Below are positions 34,261-47,204 of a DNA stretch of 64,000 nt, one piece after another. The notes under the pieces are model-generated. The model ran no database searches. It had not been told where the DNA came from and worked only from the letters and a program-made list of their open reading frames with translations. Source of the stretch: Elmis aenea (Eukaryota > Arthropoda > Insecta > Coleoptera > Elmidae); the NCBI GenBank assembly GCA_947652605.1, contig OX393582.1:10440544-10504543 (forward strand), given 5' to 3'. Within the stretch, counting starts at the first letter, position 1. Each line of letters opens with the position of its first letter. A program made the translations under genes and the position numbers.

Positions 34261-35880
34261 GAAATATTGTAACGTTTTACAAAGAAAGTAGCAATATTTC
34301 TTGTCTTTATATTGCAATTGGGTATGCTAAATATTTTGATTTTAAGACCTCATTCTTTGTAGCATCGGTTCGTACTAGCGTACATTCAAATACATGTATT
34401 AAGGGGTAATTTGTTCCAGAACCACGCTCTAAAGTTCAGAGCAAAATTTCCATTTAACACAATCATTTTAGCAGGACAAATGTAACACGAAATTAAAAAT
34501 AGAACCGTAATTGTAAAACAAAATTAATTAAATTAACTAAAACTAAAAAAAAAACAAGTTTTACTTGGTAAATATACAAACAAATCTCTTATAAATAGAA
34601 AATTATTTCATTCGGAATATCTTAAGTTATTTAGCTTTCTCACTCTAGTTTTTGGCTTATGGCTAAAATGTTATAGCAGAATAATAAAAAAATTTATTTC
34701 CATTTCTTAAGACACAAATAAGCAGATAACTGGATGGTTTGTTGTAGCATCTGTGTTCGTTGTAGAATTCCAATTTTATTGATTACAACTGTTCGTTGTA
34801 ACATTTACATTGAACCGTCGGTGGTTGTGGCATAACCCACTGTATTACTAAAATCTCTGTAACAATTGCACAACTGTGTTGTTACGTTGTTAGTAAGGAA
34901 ATTTAAAATAAATGCATTGTTACAAGAAACATTTTTTAAGATTACATGGAAAAAAAGTTGATCTAATAGATAATACATAAAAAATACACACACATTTGTT
35001 TATTGAAGCCATATTTTAGCAAATAAAACACAGCTAAATAATGTTATTGATACCACAAAGATATTCTTGCTGAAGAAGCAAAGTGGTAAATGTACAACAA
35101 GAAGTAAATAAACCAAAGCACAATTTTGCTAGGATAAGTGATATTTAATTAAGCATAAAATGAACACATGCATGAATCACTGAAATGCATCAAACACATA
35201 GTTTTAATTTGTTCGTTTTTAATTAATTATATCACACAATAAGATTTACTCAGTTCCTGATGCCATGAAATTTTTAATTATCCGTATTTAATTCTTTGTT
35301 GCACGACATCTCCAAGTTATTTAGCAAATAGGAGAATAAAAACTCTACCTGTACATTTATTACAGAACGCTTATTATTTTATTTGCTTAGAGCAGAAAAT
35401 AAGCATCGTTTACATATTAACGGTGCGATTAACAGACGTTTTAATTAATTTTATGTCGAACATTTATTCGAAAAATAGTTTTTTAAAGTTAAGTAAAGAC
35501 TGACACGCACAATGTAACACATGTCATGGCATCATTGGTTTTCTCTTGGAAATCATTTGAGATTTTTTGTAATTAAAAACACGCACGTTATGACCTAGAA
35601 TCAAGATCTTAAACTAAATTATAAAAAAAACTTATTTAGTCATGGAGTTGTCTACACACGTACAGTATGTAATTACTTACTTAACCTCACCCTCATCTAC
35701 CATAGGTGTAGAGGTCAGTATGTAGGTAATTTCTTTTATATTTATGAAAAAAGAATTAAGAGTACCTACTGTGATAAATTTAGCAAATATACCTAGTACA
35801 TAACTGAAAAAGATTTACCACTAATCCCAATAATTGTTTTAAGTGCATTGAAAATTATCGATAATTTTTGGTAAATATGC
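34261..35880. other. AT-rich stretch, no gene seen
   Basis: No coding signal or bounded element recognised. Confidence 0.35.
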
Positions 35881-35882
35881 CC

Positions 35883-36480
35883 GAATGCAAGTTGAGCTGG
35901 AAAAAACACGAGTGCACGAAGTGTACGAGTGATTTTTTTTTATTCAACTTGCATGAGTGAAGATTTGTCAAAAATTATAGATTATTTGCAATGCACGGGT
36001 TATATTTTGTCGGAAAATTTCCTTCACCTAACCTACCTGTCAAATTTAATGTATGTTATGTCAAATTTTACAAGTACTGTCAGAGTGGTGCGTCAGGGGT
36101 GTGGTTCAATCTATATTAAAGTAACGCTACTGGTCGCCGAAATTCGTCAAAAAATTATCAAGACCAAAATATTTAATTCCCTCTCCAAATTTATATTTTC
36201 GACCAATCACAAACTCAGATTTCTTAGAAACGACCAATAAACGCCGGAAAATCTGTTAATTGCGAAAAGGATATTTATTATCAGGGTATGATTATGTTTA
36301 TTGGTCGTTTCTAGGAAATCTGAGTTTGTTATTGGCCGAAAACGCAAATTTGACAGGAAGATCAACATCTGCCAGGGGAATGTAAAATTATTACCTTGTG
36401 ATAATGCCCCTAGTGGTAGTCTCTAGAAGATTTACGATTAGTGATTGGTTGAAAACGTAAAAACTTAGTAACAAAATACA
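35883..36480. repeat. Cluster of inverted repeats (old hairpin element)
   Basis: An 11-bp perfect pair, atgcaagttga (35885-35895) and tcaacttgcat (35944-35954), encloses several cgagtg/cgaagtg motifs. Further on, a 48-base segment (36195-36242) pairs with 36296-36343 with four mismatches, and a looser third copy lies near 36433-36460 (gattggttgaaaacg). No TSD found. The 103-codon open frame here lies across these repeats and is probably not a gene. Confidence 0.55.
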
Positions 36481-38909
36481 ACCCTATCAACTAGAACTAG
36501 ACGGACCTGGCTTAACAAGAATCACTACAAAACACACTTTTAGTCGGGTGCGAGGTCAACTATTATTGTGCGATTAAACCAAATGTTCTAAGTAAATCAC
36601 ACGAGAACAAATAATGTTGTACAGATGTGCAGTATTCTAATGGTATCAATAAATGATATAGAAAATGTCGCAAATTCTTATTTTTGCAATTTGAAATCTC
36701 AAGTGTCCACCACTAGTGTCATTACCCTACTGAGGGACCAATTAAGTTGCCCAAAACGTTGTAATAATTAATCTTTTTAATAGAGGTAAAATGTGGATTT
36801 TTATAATCTTCAATGTAAATAAAATTTAGATGTAAAATCTAACAATTCCTTTAATTTATTGTTGACATAACATCAAGAGGTTGAAATATAGACTGCTATA
36901 TTAGTTTGTTAAATCAATACGATATTCCTTTAATAAACTTATATTGCGAACCAAACCACACATGATGATGAATCAATAAAATCTCAAATAGATGACCAGA
37001 GGCAAACCGTACCAAAATTTCTTGTGCATCTTTATTAATTATTATCAGCTGAATTTTTAAAACATGCAAATTTTCTATTCTAAAGTAGGTAAAAGAAATT
37101 TGAAGCAATACTTATACTTTATTACTTAAGTAAATAAAAAGTTTTTAAATTCACTAATTGAAGAGAAAAACTGTATTTTATTCCTGAACATAATACGGGG
37201 GAAAATCCAAACTATCGTAAGCACATTACAAAACTGTTATCGTACATTACTCACTTCCGCTCAGAGAATTTATTTCCGAAATGGAGTTATCTCGAAAAAT
37301 CCCATTTTTAACATTAATTAGTTATCAGAAACATATCCAGAGTAAACCGATAATTGCGAAATAGAATAGTACTTTTTACAAACCAAAAAACCCTGTTATC
37401 AAAAAGGAAGGAACCACTTACGTTCAGAAAATCTTGAATATCCGTTACAAGAACGACTTTTCTTAGTAATGTATTTAAAAATCTCGTAACGTCAAGATTA
37501 ACATAACCAACACCCACAATAAAATAAAAGTTTAGAACTAGTGTCGTTTACTAGTGTTTTTTAAATAACAAAACCTACTAAAATGGTGTAAAAACAAGCC
37601 ATTTTAGAGACAATCTGGGCAAAATAACATTTATTATAAAGTTTTCATTGGTAGGTACTTTTGAAATTATTGTATGATCGAAGCCGTCGAACATCAAGGG
37701 ATTTATTTGTCATTATTCTGCGATAAAAATACGTTTGAAGTAACAAACATTTCAGCTCTGCCCTTAAAACTACTACTAACACATCCAATTTGTGTTTTAA
37801 AAAGTCCAATGAACAAAATTTATGCTTACTGCGTATATTACTTCATATTAATGTCTGTTAAATCTTTGAAAATATAATTTCTAAACATAAACGACTCCAG
37901 TTAGACAGCAGATGCAAATTTTTATGTAGGTAATCTATCAAATCAATAAATTTAACTCGCTTTTGCAAAGAGAAGAAAGCCCCTATCAGTTCACAATTTC
38001 AGCACTAATTCGATTGGTATTTGTAAAAAGAGAAATATTCGTTCAACGACTTGTTTGATTTGCAAAATTTCGTTTGCATGACCTTTGAGCGTGCAAAAGT
38101 CTATTAACTGGACTTTGATTAACTAACACGATCGCCAGGTCCTTCATTACTTCGTAACGTAAACGAATATTAGCTAAATAAACAGTGAATTATGATTTAT
38201 ATCCAGAGTAAAATTATAAAGAAGAAAACTCATAATATTACCAACATTAAATTGGATTTTTAAATAACAAGAAACGAATTGAATTAATGAAAAAAATCCT
38301 TTTTTTATTTGTATACTTTTATAATGTACGAGTCAAAAATTTTTTAATCGGAATATGCTCTGTAATTAAATCCGAGGGTTTACTTTGATATAAAGGGTGC
38401 GTTGATTGCATAGGCCACATTAATTGGGCAGTGCAATAATAACTATTAAGATTACAAGTATATTAAGTCTCAGGTAAAAACGATATACATTTGATGTACC
38501 TAACCACTTCATAATTGATAACTTACACATGATTTCAAGTTAAGTATTAATCACAATTAGTTAATAGAATCCTTTCACAGTAATTTTTTTTTGTGGAATC
38601 TATTATTCTTTTAGAAGCTTTCCTTCCCATACAATTACTTTATTTTAATACTTCTCATTTACTAATCATCTTATGACATTCAATTATTTGAGTCCTTTAA
38701 AGACAAAGCTAAGAAAAATAAAAAACCAACCACAATGCGTCAATTTTTATTATTTAAAATAAATAATAATCTTTTGATGAAGAGACTCCAGTCTCGAAAC
38801 AGGTAAAGATTATTTCAGTAAAGCAAGTTTTAATAGATAGAAGAGGGATTTATAATTAAACTTACAAATACTTACTTTCTTAATTTTTTCCTTTTATATT
38901 TTTAGGTTA
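36481..38909. other. AT-rich stretch, no gene seen
   Basis: Several 60-70 codon open frames occur but none has family resemblance. No repeat boundary seen. Confidence 0.35.
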
Positions 38910-39234
38910 AAGTTGGTCATCATAAAACAAAAACGAATCGACCTAGAATAAATTAGTGATTACTATCACTATCAATATGCGGCTTAAAATGTTGCTTAAG
39001 CAATGTTTTTACACATTTGAAATATTTTGTACTCCAAAGAAGTTATAGACTATTTTCAAAAATCGTATTTTCCGGTTTTTCCTAATTTTCTCGAACACCG
39101 TTTGAGATATATCCAATTTCTCTTCGGATTATTAATGAGCACCAAATTTAGCAACTTTGCCAAATTTAAACCTATATTGTAACTATGATAATAAGCGAGA
39201 TTCCCATGCTTAAACTCGAATTTCAATCACCCTG
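38910..39234. mobile_element. Half copy of the 13863-15274 foldback family
   Basis: It matches the right arm: TTTTCAAAAATCGTATTTTC, AGCAACTTTGCCAAATTTAA, GCGAGATTCCCATGCTTAAA and the end AATTTCAATCACCCTG followed by TA (39235-39236). No left arm. Confidence 0.75.
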
Positions 39235-39236
39235 TA

Positions 39237-40622
39237 TAATTTCTTTCCGAAATCCTGGAATAAGCAAAAATGTCAAATATGAGGAACCCTAAGGTGAACT
39301 ATGTAAAAATATCTTTACAGTAAAACGCACTTTTATAGTGCAAAATTGAATATAGGATGTAAATTGTCATAAAATAGAATTTGTAGTCACAATGAGACAA
39401 AAGGAAATTAAAATGTTACACCATTTAACGTAAAAGATTTATTCTTTAAGAGTTTCCTTAAACTTTTTTTTTTAACAAGCGGTCCACAACATTTACACTT
39501 GAAAAAATATTATTTTAACTAAGCTTCTTATGTTCAGCGCATAGTCGTCCCATAACCTAAACAAACGGTAAACAAGTGAGATCAGCCAAATCAAAAAAAT
39601 GAACAACTGTCTTATTCTCAAAATGGTTTACTACAAAAAGTTCCGCAGACAACAGATGCTCATAAAGTTAAAATATTTTTCACAGACGAAATAAGTGATG
39701 AGATCAATAACCCTGCTCGTGTTAATGTTAACAGTAAAATATGTTGAGTTATTAACATTATGGTTTTAATAAATATGCCGCTGAATTTACATTTTCCGTC
39801 CGCATTAACTGCCAGCATTCACATAACTAGGCAATTATTTGCAGTTTAAAGTTAATCAAATATTAATATAACACTACGCAAATGTCTTATCTTTTTAATG
39901 AACATGTAAAGTTGGCGATGAGTAAGAACCGTTTGTTTTGTTATTTGCTGAAGATATCGGTTGACAGTAATTTATATTTTGATAAAAAAATTACACCAAA
40001 TCTGCCTACTCATAAAAATAATAAGCAATAACATATGCTTCCTTTGCTGTTGTATTTCTATAAATATTAGTGTATGATTTATGCTGGTATATTAAATTAA
40101 AATAAAATAAAACAATCGATGTAGTATATATACATAACTTCCGTTTTGTAATAAGTAATTAATTACCTGCTTTATGACACTAGTTTTAGGTCTACATAGT
40201 AATAATAAGAAATCTTTATTTAGCTTTTAGCTAATTTTATGTCTTAATCCTGCTTATATTTATTTGTACATATTTTCTTAACTATTAAATCTTAACATTA
40301 TTTTTCACATATTTTAAACATAGTTTTTAAAATTTGGTATTAAAGTTGTTTGTTTAATTTCCACAGGTAATGCATTAAAATCTTGAGCCCTTTGTAGTAC
40401 AAGGCGTTCTGTGTATTTGTATGGTAACCGCTATTTAAATAAACTAAAAGCTAGTACCTATACAAAGTAGTTACCTACCTAACGATAGTTTGGGTTCGAT
40501 TTTTGCATGCATTTCTAAACGACATTACTTAAACCTCTTTTTTGGAAAATTATGTTATTTGTACCTTCTTTTAAGTTATGCCCATAATAAACAGATGATT
40601 ACCATTTTATTCTTTCGCCCCA
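39237..40622. other. AT-rich stretch, no gene seen
   Basis: No coding signal or bounded element recognised. Confidence 0.35.
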
Positions 40623-40623
40623 A

Positions 40624-41660
40624 ATTCTTCAGTCCTACTTTTCAGAGAGACACTTCAGAGTAAAGCAAGAAGAATCTTATTCAGAACTTAAAGATATTAA
40701 AGCAGAGGTTGCACAAGGAAGCGTACTAGTTCCGGTCCTATACCCACTGTATACTTGTGATATTCCAAAGTTAGACAACAATACTATAGCGACCTTTGCC
40801 GACGACACGGCTATTTAAGCAATAGGAAGAAACAATATAGAATCATCCGAGAAATTACAAGCAGCTGCCAATCAGATCAACAACTGGACAAAAACATGGA
40901 GTATAAAGTTAAATGAAATTAAGTCAGAACATGTCAATTTTACCAACAAGAGAATTGAACATGTATCAATCAACTTAACTAATAAACAAATTCCATACTC
41001 CAACAGCAAAATACATTGGACGCTAAGCTACACTGGAAGGCTCATGTCAAGAAAAAAGGGAAGAAATAGATGTCAAACATAAAAAAAATGTATTGGCTAA
41101 TCGGAAAGAATTCCTCTCTGTCCCTACAAAATAAACTTTTGCTTTTCAAGCTAATTTTAAAGCCTGTATGGACATATGGGATACAGCTATGGGGATGCAC
41201 CAAACAGAGTAACATTCAGATCATCCAGAGATTCCAGAGCGAAACACTAAGGACAACTTGGTATTGCAGATATAGTGACAGATATCGCAACCTCAACATG
41301 GACACTGTAACCAACACCATTAAAAAGTTTGTCTAGAGCCACGAAGAAATGCTCCATCAACATGTAAACGTCGAGGCGACCCAGCTCCTGGACACTACAG
41401 GATTAGTAAGAAGACCTTAAAGGGTTAAGCCTTTTGAGTTAGTATGAGCAAAAGTTTAAAAGCAGAGACTGTGCGGTAGTGTGTACGTTAATAATTAGTG
41501 TACTTATATATTAGCAAACTAAGGACTACTATTGGGTAAACCTTAGACTAAGTTTGAACTTTATTAGTTTAGGCAAGATTTAAACTGCTCATTGGTCTTA
41601 AAGGCCAGATTACATTGTTATAAACTCTATTAGGATTTAAATTAACAACAACAACAAAAA
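40624..41660 (+). pseudogene. Jockey-clade LINE ORF2 3' half, copy 2
   Basis: The frame from 40624 reads ILQSYFSERHFRVKQEESY, then AEVAQGSVLVPVLYPLYTCD and the palm box IATFADDTAI, with a stop at 40816-40818 directly after it. Both catalytic Asp codons (40801-40806) survive. Next come NWTKTWSIKLNEIKSEHVNF, a frameshift near 40990-41060, then MYWLIGKNSSLSLQNKLLLF, LKPVWTYGIQLWGCT and LNMDTVTNTIKKFV, the usual jockey C-terminal region. The 3' end carries an (AAC)n-type tail, ACAACAACAACAAAAAC, at about 41645-41661. 5'-truncated, as is usual for LINEs. Same family and strand as copies 1 and 3. Confidence 0.85.
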
Positions 41661-41769
41661 CTTGTACGTTTTTGTCAAACAAGGATAGTAAATGTGCTTA
41701 TCTCTTTAATTAATACAATTATTAAAAACTTTTGTTAACAGTTGTTTCGAAAAAAAAAATAGCGTAGCT

Positions 41770-41959
41770 ATTAACGATTTAAGAAAAATGCCAATTTTGA
41801 ATGTTGTTTATTATCTAGCGTGTCATGGATCTTTTTTAAAATATCAAAGCAATACTGAATAGGTCTTAGAAAGGGGAAAAATTTGTCTAATTTAAACTTC
41901 TTTGTAGCTCTTACTGTTTACGAGATCCCACTAGTGGCCCTTCTATGTGGGCCACCCTG
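41770..41959. mobile_element. Half copy of the 44578-45326 foldback family
   Basis: It matches the right arm of 44578-45326: TTGTTTATTATCTAGCGTG, TTAAACTTCTTTGTAGCTCT and TTACGAGATCCCACTAGTGG, ending GGGCCACCCTG then TA (41960-41961). It directly abuts the element at 41966. Confidence 0.7.
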
Positions 41960-42403
41960 TATATATATATCGTCACCTTAATATTGGTTTGTTCAATATC
42001 CACTTTTGCAATATTTCAGGAGAGGCCAATGAAACAAAACATGTCAACAATATTGTAATTTTTGTATGACACATGTACACAGCGAGTTTATATATATACA
42101 TGATATATTTTGGTCATTTTCGTTAACTTTATTTTCTATATTAACGCATTCAGAGCAAGATATTAAATATTTTTAGTCTGGATATTGAACAAAATCGGTG
42201 TTTAAAATTTGACTTTGCTCAGTGAAGCGGATATTGAACAAAACGGCAGGATATAGAACACTCCAATTATAACGATCACTCGAAATAAATGAAAATATTA
42301 ATCGATATTAAAACTTTATTAATAATAATGGCAAAACAAAATATTTTTTTATATATAAAACAAGATAACAAAAAAATAATGTGTATATCATGTTCTACTT
42401 AAT

Positions 42404-42991
42404 CTAGTTCTTAATTTTCAAATTTCTTATTATAGTGTCGTAGAATTTTTTATCGGTTCCTTCTTCCATATATTTCATCATGTCGCTAAGGTCCTTATGT
42501 TTTTTTGCCGAAATAGTTCTCTCTTCTTTCAGCATAGGCACTTGATTTAGTATTTTATTCTGCTCCAAATTATAGTCTTTTGTTTTGGTTTTTCTTCGTT
42601 TCGCAGAACGCGGAGTTCTTTGTCTGCATATTGTTACTTCATCTGTAACATTTTGAGTAAATCTGTTTTTTAATTTTACTCTCATTGATGTATCATACAT
42701 TATGTGTTTGATTTTACTGTATGGAATGAGATTAAATTGGAATTGTGAACTTATTGACTTGTAATTCAAAAAATCCTCTTTTTTCATTTGCAATACTTTA
42801 AACTTATTCTTTGAACGAATGTTTAGTATCATTCTTACAAGTCCTAGAGGACTATAAATATTAATATTCTTTATACTCTTTTCTATTACTGAATGGGCAG
42901 CATCAACATCTTGCAGGTTACCATGGCCTGGCTCGGAAAACTTTTGCTCTATATGTTCAATATTGCTCTCCGTGTTTTGAATAAAATACAT
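42404..42991 (-). CDS. Transposon-encoded protein, C-terminal part of a DUF7869-like nuclease
   Basis: 195 residues, intact, minus strand, inside the TIR-bounded element. Near the N-terminus it has KFSEPGHGNLQDVDAAHSVI, then IYSPLGLVRMILNIRS, VLQMKKEDFLNY and LIPYSKIKHIMY, followed by a basic linker (RTPRSAKRRKTK) and an end with MMKYMEEGTDKKFYDTII. The EPGH..(Q/M)..D..H..IE motif and what follows resemble the C-terminal half of a large family of insect transposon-encoded proteins, classed I believe as DUF7869, whose N-terminal half carries the 'SDNCxGQN' acidic motif. That half is missing here. Upstream on the same strand a separate 22-codon frame, MSETEENYFSSSVPK, starts at 43061 and ends just before this ORF's ATG, so this looks like an internally deleted copy. 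The start chosen is the first in-frame ATG; function is unproven. Confidence 0.6.
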   Translation of the reverse strand: MYFIQNTESNIEHIEQKFSEPGHGNLQDVDAAHSVIEKSIKNINIYSPLGLVRMILNIRSKNKFKVLQMKKEDFLNYKSISSQFQFNLIPYSKIKHIMYDTSMRVKLKNRFTQNVTDEVTICRQRTPRSAKRRKTKTKDYNLEQNKILNQVPMLKEERTISAKKHKDLSDMMKYMEEGTDKKFYDTIIRNLKIKN

Positions 42992-43284
42992 TTTACATTA
43001 AATTATTGTCCTTAATTTTAGGCACCGACGAACTGAAATAGTTTTCTTCAGTCTCACTCATTTTGCACAAATTAAAACACCGAAGGGGTTGCAGTACTCT
43101 GTCAAAATCTATAAGATGTTTGAGCTACTGTCACAACATTAAAGTATCCCGCGCGATCACTAACCTAACAAAAGTAAGCGTGAAAAACGGACTCTTAATC
43201 ACTTGACATAAAACCTATATCTGATTGGTTCATATGGATATTGAACAAAATAAAATTTACTCGTGGCAGCAGTTTTATTAAATT

Positions 43285-43328
43285 TGTGTTGCAGTGTTCA
43301 ATATCCGGATATTGAACACTGCAACACA
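43285..43328. repeat. Perfect 44-bp palindrome
   Basis: Twenty-two base pairs without a mismatch about the centre 43306/43307. The arms are TGTGTTGCAG TGTTCAATAT CC and the exact inverse. It fuses two GGATATTGAACA repeats head to head, inside the right subterminal zone of the transposon. Confidence 0.95.
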
Positions 43329-43511
43329 TAATTTTTATAATTTTACTGGATGTTGCACAAAAAACATACTGAAAACTTTTTATTTAATTCTGATATCTTT
43401 GTTTTCTTGCGGTTTATTGAACAAGCTAATTTTAACTTAAATTTTGACGTATATAGTTCAATATCCCCAAAAAGTGGATATTGAACAAACCAATACTGGG
43501 GTGACGATATA

Positions 43512-44575
43512 CATCAACATTTTAAATTTTGTATGTAGATTTTTTGTAAATATATAAATTTCTTACAGTAATTTCTTTAAACAAACGAGGTAATCGAAGT
43601 GGTAATGATTTCTTGGACACCCTGTATATGGCCACGTTCAAGAAATGTTATCAGGTGCAATTGGATGTAATTACGTAACTACACTGTTTTATAGACTCTT
43701 TGAAAAGGTAAACTTGTTATTAAATTAGCAGTAAACCACTTAAATTTTGAAGGATTTAAACAGAAACGAAGTAATTTGAGGAAAAACTTTTTTGCCCACA
43801 ATAACCACAACAGAATGATGATAAGTTACCACACGCGACGAGATATGGCCTGATACAATGAGGGAAAGAATTTTAAATACTACTACAAACAAAATTAAGC
43901 TTAAATGGATAATATAAACTAATATGATACCTATCCCATACATATTTGTTGAACAAATTTTAATCAATCGCTGATATAATGTAAATTAACATATTTTTGT
44001 TAGTTCTTCAAATACAGTCAGAAACTAACAGTTTTTACAAGAACCAAACAATACAGATATTATAGAATGGCATAAGAGCACTACACACAACTCATATACA
44101 TTTTTCTGTTATTTTCCTTTTCGTAAAAGTTGCCTATGATAAAGCAACGAATACTAGCGAAATAACTTTCGCAAAATAAGAAAAAAATTAAGTGACAGTT
44201 GTGTTTAATAACAAGCCAAATAGAATAAGAGAAAATGGAAGAAACTATTTAAGTTCAAATACGTGTGTGCAATGAATATTTATTTTTCTGATAAGTAAAT
44301 ATTTACATACGATATATACATTCAATGACCTTGCTAAATAGATACAGTTGATTAAAATGAAATTTTAAAAACGCTTGAAATTGGTTTAAGGTAATTTTGC
44401 AGGATCATAGCAATAATATTGAAAAGTAATAAAATATAAACACTTTACTAGGTACCAAAATTAATCTAAATACAAAGACAACCATAACAATTATATAAAC
44501 CGTAATTTTTCTTCTATAAAGTGAAAACAATAACCGTTTTAAATTTCACCGGCTATGGTTTTTTTTAACTGAATA
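43512..44575. other. AT-rich stretch with one element end
   Basis: TCTTGGACACCCTG followed by TA (43625-43626) is a solitary end of the CAGGGTG terminal class. Otherwise nothing recognised. Confidence 0.35.
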
Positions 44576-44577
44576 TA

Positions 44578-45326
44578 CAGGATGTCCACATAGTAGGGCC
44601 ACTATTGGGACCTCGTAAACGGTAAGAGTTACAAAGAAGTTTAAATTAGACAAATTGTTCCCCTTTCTGAGACCAATTCAGTGATGCTTTAATGTTTAAA
44701 AAAAGTTCCAAGGCACGCTATATAATAAACTGAAATCAAAATAGGCACTTTTTAAATTCTTTATTAGCTCGGTTAAACTTAATGGTACACAAATATTTTT
44801 GGGGAAAAAGTATTTTAACGCGCTGTAAAATGATAATATTCGTTTGTTTCAAAATTGTTTACATTCATGGCACTCTATAGCTTCATAGGGACTTTTTGAT
44901 GAATTTTATTGGTTTTGAGCCTAAATATCAAAATGAATACATTAAAATTTATATTATTAAAAAGAAGAAGAAGAATAAAAAAGCTTTTTCATGAGGTCTG
45001 AGCCAACTATGGTTTCCATTTAAAAAAATGCAAGTTCGTAATTTATCTAATAATTTGAACAAAATTTAAACAAATGTTAGTTATCATTTTAAAATGTTTA
45101 AACAAATCTACAACGTTTTTTCCAAAAATATTTTTGTACCATCAAGTATAACCGAGTTATAACGATTTAAAAAAAAAGCCCATTTTGATTCTTGTTTATT
45201 ATCCAGCGTGCCATGGAACTTTTTGACAACATTAAAGCATCACTGATTAGGTCTCAGAAATTTTAACTTCTTTGTAGCTCTTACCGTTTACAAGATCCCA
45301 ATAGTAGTCCTATGTGGATCATCCTG
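44578..45326. mobile_element. 749-bp foldback element, TA target site
   Basis: Ends CAGGATGTCCACATAGTAGG and the inverse (TCCTATGTGGATCATCCTG), flanked by TA (44576-44577 and 45327-45328). The arms continue with GGGACCTCGTAAACGGTAAG against 45278-45300, and GTTCCAAGGCACGCTATATA against the 45205-45222 region. No transposase. A half copy lies at 41770-41959 and an internal fragment at 49455-49810. Confidence 0.85.
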
Positions 45327-45328
45327 TA

Positions 45329-47204
45329 TACGTAACTATTTATATACAATCTCTATTATTTTGTTTGCAATTGTTAGTTTAATAAAAATGGTAAAACAAC
45401 TTAAATTTTCGTGAGTAGCATAAAACAACGATGTTATTTTGTTTAAAGTGTTTAAGTATATTTAGATCGAGATTAATTTTTTTTAAAGTTTAATCAAAAA
45501 GGCTCAGTTTTTATCAGAGTCGTGTAAGTGCATGTAATTTTGTATTAAGTCTAAAAGTTAATAATATAATTGAAACTAGATTGCAGGTGATAAGAAAGTT
45601 TTAATCAATAATCCATAGTACAATTTTTCGATAAAAAAAATTAACAAAAATATCTGTAAAGTCTGATTAATTCGTTGGTAACCTCAAATAGGTGAATTTT
45701 TTTTTGACATGCTCTGCCACCAAAATTCTTAAGGTAGGTAATCGCCTTAAATTATACTATCCTCGAAATATCTTTGCACTTTAAATAATTTGGATATACA
45801 CAGCCTTTAAATAAATTTTAGTTTTGTGCCAGACGATTTCCACAGCATTTTTCTATTTCGTCCGATTTTCAGATTATCGAAGTTTATTTCAACATTTGTC
45901 ATATTTTAAAATTTAAATGTTGGCTTAATAATTTTGTCTTTCCATTGAGTTCTTGCAACTTGCTTAAACAAGAAAATACATAAAACAAAAAACACGTACC
46001 TAACGTAAGAGACAAACAGTTAATTTGAAATTTAATATTTTGTTGAAATTAAATACATAAAGTAACATTTTTAAATACACAATCATAGCAATAGATAAGA
46101 AAATTCCGCATGGAATCCAGCATAGGAAAACATTATTATATTAACGTTTTCCTAGTACAATCCCAATAAAGTACATATTTCGTCAGCAACCATAATTTTA
46201 ATACCACGTGGATATCTTAATAAACTGATAAGAAACCTCTTGATAAATTTATTTCATAACGACTTAAGACCATTGTTTGTAATCTATAATCTAAGAAATG
46301 TATTATCAAATCATTTAGAAGCACACACTCAACAATTTTCAAGGTATTTGTGTGATTACCAAACTAAATAATACTGGAAAATAATAATACTGGAACAGAA
46401 AATAATTATTTATGAAAGTGTTACGCAAAAAGTTAATAAGTGTCTGGGTTTGATATTATCGATAACGATAATTAACTCTTCATTTAAAAACTTCTGAAAT
46501 CGTAAATTTTATTGCCTAATAATGTTTTATTTACTTATTACTTATTTACATTGAAATGTGAAATGTAATTATCTTTATAGAGTAACTCATTCTTTCAAAT
46601 TACTTTTGAGTAAACAAAATTGCAAGAATTTCCTTTTAAATCTCTCTTCAAACTATTTAAAAACAATATATTTTGTTAATTAAAATCAAAGAATTATAAA
46701 AAACATATCTCAAACTAAACAAATTTAACAATCAATTTCGAATCTTTTCTTGAAGACTCTAAATAAGCTTTGAAAAAAATGTTTTTAATTATTAGAGATA
46801 AAGAACTTAAAATACTTAAATCAATAATTTGTCTCAGACAATGTATCAAACATTTTGTCTATTTTGAACCTTCATCAGCTTTTTTATTTCTAAGGGGCAT
46901 CATATTAGATTTTTTGCATTAAAAGATAACACTAAATATTTTAATTACAAATTATAACCACAACTTAAGTGCAATTTGAACAATAAGAGGAAAAAATTTA
47001 AAAATAATATTTTTTATGCTTTCCACCAAGTTATAATAAACAAAACATAACTAAAATGAACAATTTTACTAAACTTGTGTGTATCTTTAGTAATTTATAT
47101 GCTTTTATTGTTATAAAAATGATAGATTTAAATCGTTTCTATCACTAATATTAGCAAAAAGTGACATTATTTAGTATAGTATATAATAGAATCACGGATG
47201 TAAT
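45329..47204. other. AT-rich stretch, no gene seen
   Basis: No coding signal or bounded element recognised. Confidence 0.35.

Larger units (their letters stand above)
41966..43511 (-). mobile_element. DNA transposon with long TIRs and subterminal GGATATTGAACA repeats
   Basis: The left end (41966-42006) and right end (43471-43511) are inverse copies over about 40 bases: TATATCGTCACC, then ATTGGTTTGTTCAATATCCA, with three mismatches. The flanks are TA-repeats, so the TSD (TA or TATA) cannot be fixed. Nine copies of GGATATTGAAC(A), either orientation, lie near the two ends only: 41991, 42180, 42229, 42249 (one mismatch), 43236, 43295, 43307, 43456 and 43476. Two of them form a perfect 44-bp palindrome (43285-43328). 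The middle encodes a 195-residue protein on the minus strand. The grouping suggests binding sites for the element's own recombinase. Confidence 0.75.

Noticed and set aside
35929..36240. 103-codon plus-strand ORF
   Set aside because: It runs through inverted repeats and has no family resemblance.
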